A DNA stretch of 38,629 bases, taken from assembly GCA_016124615.1 (NCBI GenBank), contig WGNF01000021.1, forward strand, positions 1 through 38,629, given 5' to 3'. Each line of letters starts with the position of its first letter. Within the stretch, counting starts at the first letter, position 1. Origin of the DNA: Paracoccaceae bacterium (GTDB lineage: Bacteria > Pseudomonadota > Alphaproteobacteria > Rhodobacterales > Rhodobacteraceae). Below the pieces are notes generated by a model, which saw nothing but the letters and a program-made list of their open reading frames with translations, searched no databases and was not told the DNA's origin. Position numbers and translations under genes: made by a program. Below are positions 33,052-38,629 of the stretch, in pieces.

Positions 33052-34299
33052 TCAGGCGAGAAGCTGCAGGGCGTCGTGGCCGGTGATCCGGGCGGTGACG
33101 ATCCGCCCCTCGGGCTGGTCGGTGGCAAAGCGCACTTCGGTGAAGGCCTCGGTGCGGCCCATGCGCGGGCGTTCCGTCAGGATGCGGTGGGTGGTGCCGA
33201 CTTCGGCGGCCAGATGACGGGCAAGGGCGGCGTCGCCCGCGCCGCGCAGGCGGGCGGCGCGTTCCCGGATCGCCGGGCCGGGCACGGCGGGCATCCGCGC
33301 CGCCGGGGTGCCCTTGCGCGCCGAATAGGGGAAGACGTGCAGGAAGGTCAGCCCGCATTCTTCCACCAGCTTCAGCGACTGGTCGAAATGCGCCTCGGTC
33401 TCGGTCGGGAAGCCCGCGATGATGTCGGCGCCGAACACGATGCCGGGGCGCAGCGCGCGGGCCTCCTGGCAAAAGCGGATCGCATCGTCGCGCAGGTGGC
33501 GGCGCTTCATCCGCTTCAGGATCAGGTCGTCGCCGTGCTGCAGGCTGAGGTGCAGATGCGGCATCAGGCGCGGCTCGGTCGCGATCGCCTGCATCAGCAT
33601 CGGGTCGGCCTCGATCGAGTCGATCGAACTGATGCGCAGGCGGGCAAGGTCGGGCACCAGCCGCAGGATGCGCATCACCAGATCGCCCAGCCGCGGCGCG
33701 GCAGGCAGGTCGGCGCCCCATGAGGTGAGATCCACCCCGGTCAGCACGACCTCCTGAAAGCCCTTGTCGACGAGGCGTTTGATCTGTTCCACCACCACCC
33801 CGGCTGGGACCGAGCGGGAATTGCCGCGGCCATAGGGGATGATGCAGAAGGTGCAGCGGTGGTCGCAGCCGTTCTGCACCTGCACATAGGCGCGGTGGCG
33901 GCCGAATCCGTCGATCAGGTGGCCGGCGGTTTCCGTCACCGACATGATGTCGTCGACCTGAACCCGTTCGGTCGTGCCGATCAGGTCGGGCACCTTCAGC
34001 GCATCCCAGGTGGCGGGTTGCATCTTTTCGGTGTTGCCGATGACGCGGCTGACCTCTGGCATGGCGGCGAAGGTCTGCGGTTCGGTCTGGGCGGCGCAGC
34101 CGGTGACGACCAGCGTGGCGGCGGGGTTTTCGCGGCGCAGGCGGCGAATCTCCTGCTTGGCCTTGCGCACGGCCTCGGCCGTCACCGCGCAGGTGTTCAC
34201 CACGACAAGGTTGTCGATGCCCGCCGACAATTCCCGCATCGCCTCGGATTCGTAGGCGTTGAGGCGGCAGCCGAGGGTGGTGAAAACCGGGGCGGTCAT
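33052..34299 (-). CDS. mtaB: tRNA (t6A37) methylthiotransferase MtaB
   Basis: Radical-SAM methylthiotransferase that converts t6A to ms2t6A at position 37 of ANN-decoding tRNAs, such as tRNA-Lys(TTT). 415 residues. The N-terminal UPF0004 domain has [11 protein letters not shown] with Cys11, VNTCAVT with Cys37 and VTGCAAQ with Cys68, which hold the second 4Fe-4S cluster. The radical-SAM triad is CDHRCTFC (Cys145, Cys149, Cys152). [11 protein letters not shown] separates MtaB from MiaB and RimO. The start overlaps the dapF stop (ATGA). A tRNA-Lys(TTT) gene lies 1.1 kb away, a coincidence that may be chance. Confidence 0.94.
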   Translation of the reverse strand: MTAPVFTTLGCRLNAYESEAMRELSAGIDNLVVVNTCAVTAEAVRKAKQEIRRLRRENPAATLVVTGCAAQTEPQTFAAMPEVSRVIGNTEKMQPATWDALKVPDLIGTTERVQVDDIMSVTETAGHLIDGFGRHRAYVQVQNGCDHRCTFCIIPYGRGNSRSVPAGVVVEQIKRLVDKGFQEVVLTGVDLTSWGADLPAAPRLGDLVMRILRLVPDLARLRISSIDSIEADPMLMQAIATEPRLMPHLHLSLQHGDDLILKRMKRRHLRDDAIRFCQEARALRPGIVFGADIIAGFPTETEAHFDQSLKLVEECGLTFLHVFPYSARKGTPAARMPAVPGPAIRERAARLRGAGDAALARHLAAEVGTTHRILTERPRMGRTEAFTEVRFATDQPEGRIVTARITGHDALQLLA

Positions 34300-35132
34300 G
34301 CCAGCGCCATGATCGCCGGGGACAGGGAGCCCGCGAAAACGGTGGCGGTCGGCCCGGTCAGCCAGACGCCATCCTCGCGCCAGTCCACCGCCAGCGTGCC
34401 GCCGTCGACATCGACGGTGACGTGGCGGCCAGTCAGCCCGCGCCGCGCGGCAGCCACGGCGGTGGCGCAGGTGCCCGAGCCGCAGGCGAGCGTGATGCCC
34501 GCGCCGCGTTCCCAGACCCGCATCCGGAGCCGGTCGGGGCCGGTGACACTGGCGAATTCGACATTGGTGCGCGCGGGGAACAGGGGGTCATGTTCCAGAC
34601 CGGGCCCGCGGCCCGCCAGATCCACCGCCCCGGCGTCGGCGACGAAAAAGATGCAGTGCGGATTGCCCATGCCCACCGCCGCCGGATCGCCCGGCATCGG
34701 CAGGTGCAGCGTATCCGCCGCCTGCGCCAGCGGCACCTCGGCCCAGTTGAGCTGTGGCTGGCCCATGTTCACCGAAATCAGGCCGTCACCCGCCTCGACC
34801 GCGATCAGCAGCCCGCGTTCGGTCCGCAGGGTCAGCCGGGTCTTGCCGGTCTCATCCATCAAGAGCCGCGCGACGCAGCGGGTGGCGTTGCCGCAGGCAC
34901 CCGCCTGCGATCCATCGGCGTTCCAGAAGATCAGCCGCGCATCGGCCCCGGAATCGTTGTCGATCGTCACCAGCTGGTCGAAGCCGACGCCCCGATGCCG
35001 ATCGCCGACCGCCCGCGCCAGTGCCGCCGTCACATGCGCGTGCCGCCCCCGCTGGTCGATGACCACGAAGTCGTTGCCCGCGCCGTGCATCTTCAGAAAC
35101 GGCAGGCCGTCGATATCTACTCTATTGTCCAT
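34296..35132 (-). CDS. dapF: Diaminopimelate epimerase
   Basis: Converts LL- to meso-diaminopimelate for lysine and peptidoglycan synthesis, without cofactor. 278 residues. The catalytic cysteine pair is Cys80 in [16 protein letters not shown] and Cys217 in [25 protein letters not shown] at the N-terminus and the GNPHCIFFV segment also match the family. It is first in a minus-strand operon with mtaB and the PaiB-like gene, starting 117 bases from the tRNA-Lys(CTT) gene on the other strand. Confidence 0.97.
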   Translation of the reverse strand: MDNRVDIDGLPFLKMHGAGNDFVVIDQRGRHAHVTAALARAVGDRHRGVGFDQLVTIDNDSGADARLIFWNADGSQAGACGNATRCVARLLMDETGKTRLTLRTERGLLIAVEAGDGLISVNMGQPQLNWAEVPLAQAADTLHLPMPGDPAAVGMGNPHCIFFVADAGAVDLAGRGPGLEHDPLFPARTNVEFASVTGPDRLRMRVWERGAGITLACGSGTCATAVAAARRGLTGRHVTVDVDGGTLAVDWREDGVWLTGPTATVFAGSLSPAIMALA

Positions 35133-35209
35133 CCCCGCGCATATACGGCGCGGGCGGGCCGGAATCCAGCGCCGGGTCCCGTTTCACCCCGTCGTGCCGA
35201 ATTTTCCGC

Positions 35210-35238
35210 TTGAAGCGCCGGAATGATGGGACTAACAG
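35210..35238 (+). promoter_or_regulatory. Putative promoter of tRNA-Lys(CTT)
   Basis: TTGAAG (35210-35215) and TAACAG (35233-35238) are separated by 17 bases, with the tRNA starting 11 bases after the -10 box. The -35 is inside CTTGA, shared with the second tRNA promoter. The -10 match is weak. Confidence 0.45.
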
Positions 35239-35248
35239 GCCGCCCGTG

Positions 35249-35324
35249 GGGCCGTTAGCTCAGTTGGTAGAGCAGCTGACTCTTAATCAGCCTGTCGCAG
35301 GTTCGAATCCCGCACGGCTCACCA
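35249..35324 (+). tRNA. tRNA-Lys (anticodon CTT)
   Basis: 76-base cloverleaf with an encoded CCA end. Acceptor GGGCCGT pairs with ACGGCTC (one G-T). The D arm has AGCTCAGTTGGTAGAGC, the anticodon stem GCTGA/TCAGC encloses CTCTTAA with anticodon CTT (35282-35284), and the T arm has GGTTCGAATCC. The tRNA reads AAG codons, the more frequent Lys codon in this GC-rich genome. Confidence 0.97.
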
Positions 35325-35361
35325 CTCTCTTCTAAATCGGGCGAGAAAGCGGAAATGGGGC

Positions 35362-35390
35362 TTGACCCTGTTCCGCGCTTTCCGTAGCAA
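35362..35390 (+). promoter_or_regulatory. Putative promoter of tRNA-Lys(TTT)
   Basis: TTGACC (35362-35367) and TAGCAA (35385-35390) have 17-base spacing, and the tRNA begins 13 bases after the -10 box. TTGACC is close to the sigma70 -35 consensus. This suggests the two adjacent tRNA genes are transcribed independently, although readthrough is possible. An inverted repeat GCGGAA/TTCCGC overlaps it. Confidence 0.5.
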
Positions 35391-35403
35391 CCGCCCGCAG
35401 TGT

Positions 35404-35479
35404 GGGCCTGTAGCTCAGTTGGTAGAGCAACTGACTTTTAATCAGTAGGTCACGGGTTCGAACCCCGTCGGGCTCACCA
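35404..35479 (+). tRNA. tRNA-Lys (anticodon TTT)
   Basis: 76-base cloverleaf with encoded CCA. Acceptor GGGCCTG pairs with CGGGCTC, the anticodon stem ACTGA/TCAGT encloses CTTTTAA with anticodon TTT (35437-35439), and the T arm has GGGTTCGAACCCC. It reads AAA and AAG. It is a close relative of the CTT tRNA 80 bases upstream, differing mainly in the anticodon arm and variable region. Confidence 0.97.
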
Positions 35480-35487
35480 CTTGCATC

Positions 35488-35525
35488 AAGGGCTTAGGCG
35501 GAAACGCCTGAGCCTTTCTTGTTTT
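35488..35525 (+). terminator. Rho-independent terminator after tRNA-Lys(TTT)
   Basis: AAGGGCTTAGGCG (35488-35500) pairs with CGCCTGAGCCTTT (35505-35517) over 13 positions with two G-U pairs, closed by a GAAA tetraloop, and is followed by CTTGTTTT. It lies 9 bases after the tRNA CCA end. On the other strand it could also help end the P450 transcript. Confidence 0.92.
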
Positions 35526-35558
35526 CCCGCGCCGGTTTGCCGCCGCCGCTGGGGCGCC

Positions 35559-36944
35559 TCAGACCCGCTCCACCGTCAGCCAGACGCCGCCTTCGGGGCG
35601 CAGCGTCAGGATCAGCACCGGTTTCGGGTCGCGCCCCGGCACGCGGGCGAAGCGGAAACGAGCTAGGAGGGAGGCGAGGATGATCACCGCCTCCTGCACC
35701 GCGAACGAGGCGCCAATGCAGATGCGCGGGCCATCGCCAAACGGTAGGTAGGCAAAGCGGTCGATCGCCTTGGGGTCGGCGAAACGGTCGGGATCGAATC
35801 GCTCGGGGTCGCGCCACAGCAGGTGGTTGCGGTGCAGTGCGTAGATCGGCAGCATCACCGTATCGCCGGGATGCACCGCGCGGCCGCAGAGCGTATCGGC
35901 CTTCTGCGCGGTCCGCGACAGGAACGCCGCCGGGGGGTACATTCGCAACGTTTCGTCGATCACCTGGCGGATGTAGGGCAGGTGGGGCACGTCCGCCGCC
36001 GTCGCCGCGCGGGGGCCCAGCACGGCCTGCGCCTCGGCCCGGGCCCGGTCCTGCACGCCCTGATCGAAGGCGCAGAGGTAGAGCGACCAGGCCAGCGTCA
36101 GCGCCGTCGTTTCATGCCCCGCGACGATGAAGGTCAAGAGGTTGTCGCGCAGTTCCTCGGTCGACATGCGCCGCCCGGTCTTGGTGTCTTCGCCCTCCAG
36201 CAGCAGGTCTAGCAGGTCGGGCACGTCATGCGGTCCCGACTCGCGCCGCGCCTCGATCGCCTGATCCGCGACCCGTTTCATGTCGCGCATCGCCTGCGTC
36301 GCGAACAGCCGCCCGATCCGCGGAATCCAGGATGGCGCGCCGATCACGTCGAGCAGCGAGACCTTGGCGGTGTCGGCGATGTAGGCGTTGATCGCGCCAT
36401 GCACGACCGACCGGTCGAAGGCGTCGCCGCCCGACAGCGTGACATCGGCGATCACCTCGAAGGTTGCTGCCACCATCTCGTCGAAGAGGTTCGCGGCCCG
36501 CCCCGCCGCCGCGCCGATCCGCTCGGATGCCCGCTCGGCCGCCGCCGTCATCACCGGCGCGAGGTTGGCGATGTTGCGGTGGCTGAACACTGGCGCCGCC
36601 ACCCGCCGCTGCCAGTGCCAATGCGCGCCCTCGGCCACGAACAGGCTGTCGCCGATCGCCGGGCGCAGGATCATCTTGGTCACGTCGGATTTCGGGTAAT
36701 CCTCCACCGCGTCCCTCAGCACGCGGCGGTTGGCCTCGGGATCCATCACCATGTGCCAGCGTTTGCCGGTTCGCCCCGACACGATGGGCACATGGGTGGC
36801 AAGTTCCGGGATCAGCTCCAGCACGTTGCGCCGTGCGTTGCGCAGGCTGCCGAAGATGCCCAGCGGTTCGGTCACCAGCGGCACCTGCACGGGGGCCTGC
36901 CGCGCCTCTGCCGTCATCAGGATTGCTGCTGCACCGGTTGCCAT
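35559..36944 (-). CDS. Cytochrome P450
   Basis: 461-residue haem-thiolate monooxygenase without a signal peptide. The oxygen-binding I-helix motif is AGHETT, the K-helix ExxR is ETLR, and the haem loop FGDGPRICIG has the thiolate ligand Cys409. ATG 36944 follows GGAGG; the longer reading upstream runs antisense into the cupin gene and lacks homology. No ferredoxin or ferredoxin reductase gene is nearby, so redox partners must come from elsewhere. The substrate and CYP family are not assignable. It diverges from the DMSP-lyase-like cupin with 70 bases between starts, a shared control region. Confidence 0.92.
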   Translation of the reverse strand: MATGAAAILMTAEARQAPVQVPLVTEPLGIFGSLRNARRNVLELIPELATHVPIVSGRTGKRWHMVMDPEANRRVLRDAVEDYPKSDVTKMILRPAIGDSLFVAEGAHWHWQRRVAAPVFSHRNIANLAPVMTAAAERASERIGAAAGRAANLFDEMVAATFEVIADVTLSGGDAFDRSVVHGAINAYIADTAKVSLLDVIGAPSWIPRIGRLFATQAMRDMKRVADQAIEARRESGPHDVPDLLDLLLEGEDTKTGRRMSTEELRDNLLTFIVAGHETTALTLAWSLYLCAFDQGVQDRARAEAQAVLGPRAATAADVPHLPYIRQVIDETLRMYPPAAFLSRTAQKADTLCGRAVHPGDTVMLPIYALHRNHLLWRDPERFDPDRFADPKAIDRFAYLPFGDGPRICIGASFAVQEAVIILASLLARFRFARVPGRDPKPVLILTLRPEGGVWLTVERV

Positions 36945-37014
36945 TGACGCCCCTCCACCTGCCCCTTCAGATATAGCCGCCGCAGCGCGCGCGGCAACGC
37001 CCGCAGGAGCGATG

Positions 37015-37644
37015 ATGACCCCGACGCCGCCACCCGATCCTATCGCGCAGGCGCATCTTGGCCTGCTCGATCTGACCCGCGCGCTGGCGCTGACGGATCC
37101 CGGCCTCGCGGGGTTCCTTGGCGATACGCTGGACGACCTTGGGCCGCCGCAGCCGCCACCGCCCCGCCCGCCGGTGATGGGTGCCGCGCTGGCGGCCTGC
37201 TGCGGCCTTGCCGTGCCCCGCACGCAGCCGGTCACCGACTGGGTCATCGACCACGCCGACTGTTTCGCCTGGCAGCAAAGCTACACCGCCGCCGACGGCA
37301 TGGGCGCCGATTTCCTTGCCGCTTACGGCTGGTTCAACCTCGTCTCGCCCGTCGGCCCGTTCCGGTCGGATCGGTTGCGCATCACCGTCGGCTACTGGGG
37401 GCCCGGCATCGTCTATCCCGAACATTGCCACGAACCGGCCGAGGTTTATGCCGTGCTGGCCGGTGCCGCCCGCTTCCGTTCGCCCGGCCGCCCCCCGCGC
37501 CGGGTCGGCGCGGGGGAAAGCGTGGCGCATGCGTCCTGGCAGGTGCATGCGACCGACCTCGACCCCGGCCCGCTGCTGGCGCTGATCCCGTGGCGCGGCG
37601 GCGACCTGATGGCGCGGGCCACGCTGGGTCTGCCGCCGATGTGA
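37015..37644 (+). CDS. DMSP-lyase-family cupin protein
   Basis: 209-residue protein with a C-terminal cupin barrel that resembles the dimethylsulfoniopropionate lyase family (PF16867; DddL/DddQ group). The first cupin motif is G131 to G150 with His137, His139, Glu143 and Tyr145 in YPEHCHEPAEVY, and the second gives His172 and His178 in HASWQVHA. WRGGDLMARATL at the end also resembles the family. The N-terminal half is helical and Pro-rich (QPPPPRPP at 46-53). Known members cleave DMSP to dimethyl sulfide and acrylate, but many relatives act on other substrates. ATG 37015 has GGAG at 37006-37009; ATG 37012 is one codon earlier. Confidence 0.72.
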   Translation: MTPTPPPDPIAQAHLGLLDLTRALALTDPGLAGFLGDTLDDLGPPQPPPPRPPVMGAALAACCGLAVPRTQPVTDWVIDHADCFAWQQSYTAADGMGADFLAAYGWFNLVSPVGPFRSDRLRITVGYWGPGIVYPEHCHEPAEVYAVLAGAARFRSPGRPPRRVGAGESVAHASWQVHATDLDPGPLLALIPWRGGDLMARATLGLPPM

Positions 37645-37695
37645 TTGCGGCATTCCCCCGGCTAGGCTAAGGCTGACCCCAGCGCAGAGGACCCG

Positions 37696-38400
37696 ATGAC
37701 CATCAGACCGATCCACGCCCGCCCCGTTCTGTTCGCCCTTCTGCTTGCGCTGGTTGCCGCCTGCGCGCCCACGGACGACCTGAAAAAGCCCCCGGTGCCG
37801 CTTGGTCGCTTTCTGCTGGGCCTCAATCTGGTCGTCACCGATTCGATGCAAGAGGGTCCGGTATCCCGCACCGCCACCCCCGAAGAATGGCAGACCGCGC
37901 TCGAGGCTGCGGTGAAGGACCGCTTTGGCCGCTATGACGGCGACACCTATTACGACATGGCGATCAACGTCGTGGGCTACGCGCTGGCGCCGCCCGGCCT
38001 GCCCGTCGTGCTGTCGCCGAAGTCGGTTCTGGTGGTCGAGGTCCGCATCTGGCACGACGCGACCAAAACCCAGCTGAACGCCGAGCCGAAGCGGCTGATC
38101 GTGTTCGAGGGCACCAGCGGCGAAACCATCATCGGCTCGGGTCTGACCCGGACCAAGGCCGAACAGATCAAGGTGCTGTCCTACAACACCGCCAAACAGA
38201 TCGAGGAATGGCTGGTCAAGCATCCGGAATGGTTCCCGGCCACCGGCGATCCGGTTCCCGAACCGCGCAAGCCTGACGATGCCGCAGCCACCACCACCAC
38301 GGCCCCCGCGACCGATGCCATTACCGCCACCCCGCTCGACTCGGCGCCCGCCAAGACGACGCCCAAGGTGATACCCAAGACGACCCCGGCGAAGAAGTGA
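37696..38400 (+). CDS. Putative lipoprotein of unknown function
   Basis: 234-residue protein that I do not recognise as a named family. A type II signal peptide (VLFALLLALVAAC, lipobox Cys23) predicts a lipid-anchored periplasmic protein. A globular middle of about 150 residues follows, with FLLGLNLVVTDSMQEGP, YYDMAINVVGYALAPPGL and VVEVRIWHDATKTQLN, then IEEWLVKHPEWFP, and a low-complexity tail rich in Thr, Ala, Pro and Lys from about residue 190 (DDAAATTTTAPATD, ending KTTPAKK), probably disordered. AGAGGA precedes the ATG. It lies 88 bases before tuf on the same strand. Confidence 0.8.
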   Translation: MTIRPIHARPVLFALLLALVAACAPTDDLKKPPVPLGRFLLGLNLVVTDSMQEGPVSRTATPEEWQTALEAAVKDRFGRYDGDTYYDMAINVVGYALAPPGLPVVLSPKSVLVVEVRIWHDATKTQLNAEPKRLIVFEGTSGETIIGSGLTRTKAEQIKVLSYNTAKQIEEWLVKHPEWFPATGDPVPEPRKPDDAAATTTTAPATDAITATPLDSAPAKTTPKVIPKTTPAKK

Positions 38401-38403
38401 CCC

Positions 38404-38432
38404 TTGATTTTCTTGCGTCCAGAACGTAAGTC
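38404..38432 (+). promoter_or_regulatory. Putative tuf promoter
   Basis: TTGATT (38404-38409), 17-base spacer and TAAGTC (38427-38432) lie just after the lipoprotein stop. The -35 is in a CTTGATT identical to that before the HU gene. A GGGCCC inverted repeat at 38450-38465 lies in the leader. The -10 match is weak. Confidence 0.4.
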
Positions 38433-38488
38433 GCGCCGCGTGTTTCCACGGGCCCGACGGGGCCCCCCTTCCACAAGGCGCTGCGACG

Positions 38489-38629
38489 ATGGCAAAGGCA
38501 AAGTTTGAACGGAACAAACCGCACGTTAACGTTGGCACGATCGGCCACGTTGACCACGGCAAGACGACGCTGACGGCGGCGATCACGAAGTACTTCGGCG
38601 AGTTCAAGGCCTACGACCAGATCGACGCG
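38489..38629 (+). CDS. tuf: Elongation factor Tu, N-terminal fragment (cut by window edge)
   Basis: Only the first 47 codons are in the window. [20 protein letters not shown] leads into the G1 motif [10 protein letters not shown], the invariant EF-Tu start, followed by [13 protein letters not shown]-Tu delivers aminoacyl-tRNA to the ribosome as a GTP complex. Truncation is by the window edge. Alphaproteobacteria commonly have two tuf genes; which copy this is cannot be decided here. The ATG is 88 bases downstream of the lipoprotein stop. Confidence 0.97.
   Translation, partial: MAKAKFERNKPHVNVGTIGHVDHGKTTLTAAITKYFGEFKAYDQIDA

Noticed and set aside
35325..35403. Inverted repeat GCGGAA/TTCCGC between the tRNA genes as a terminator
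   Set aside because: The loop is long and there is no T run; it overlaps the proposed promoter of the second tRNA, so it is not called a terminator.
1..38629. CRISPR arrays, insertion sequences, phage integration or plasmid functions
   Set aside because: No regularly spaced repeats, transposase, integrase or partition genes were seen, and the gene order is that expected of a chromosome. The two tRNA genes show no 3' end duplication that would mark an attachment site.

Overview
The window is a high-GC chromosomal segment of an alphaproteobacterium, almost certainly a member of Rhodobacteraceae. The evidence is the gene content and order. It carries lepB-rnc-era-DUF1491-recO. It has the pckA / chvI-chvG-hprK-rapZ-EIIA-HPr block typical of alphaproteobacteria. 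The bc1 operon (petA-petB-petC) resembles that of Rhodobacter, and there is a long-form methylsuccinyl-CoA dehydrogenase of the ethylmalonyl-CoA pathway. No insertion sequence, prophage, CRISPR array or genomic island is visible. Genes are tightly packed, many with 1-13 nt overlaps.

Layout. 1-4.4 kb: the tail of one signal peptidase gene, a second complete lepB, rnc, era and a DUF1491 gene, all translationally overlapping, then a Pr6Pr-like membrane protein on the minus strand and recO. 4.5-9.5 kb: an MFS transporter, an NAD(P)-dependent epimerase/reductase and methylsuccinyl-CoA dehydrogenase on the minus strand, and a TauE/SafE exporter. 9.5-16 kb: pckA diverging from the chvI-chvG-hprK-rapZ-EIIA-HPr run, which joins an envelope/acid two-component system to a regulatory PTS. 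16-24.6 kb: an acyltransferase, AMP nucleosidase, HU, a DMT exporter, a CcdA-thioredoxin pair, a GST with a divergent WYL regulator, a secreted esterase and chorismate synthase. 24.6-28 kb: a TPP riboswitch and thiBPQ. 28-31 kb: petABC on the minus strand. 31-35 kb: LysE exporter, GST, a PaiB-like protein, mtaB and dapF, all on the minus strand. 35.2-35.5 kb: two tRNA-Lys genes (CTT and TTT). 35.5-38.6 kb: a cytochrome P450 diverging from a DMSP-lyase-family cupin, a lipoprotein and the 5' end of tuf.

The window is mostly core genome, and I do not see a clearly new multi-gene system. The points most worth checking are these: a cytochrome c1 with only the two haem cysteines and a beta-branched residue two before the likely Met ligand; the tandem lepB duplication; the P450/DMSP-lyase-like cupin pair; the split DsbD-like CcdA-thioredoxin pair; a TPP riboswitch whose likely Shine-Dalgarno-masking switch can be read off the sequence; a direct repeat in the pckA-chvI interval; a RapZ with Arg in place of the Walker A Lys; and a short intergenic repeat present twice beside terminator-like hairpins.
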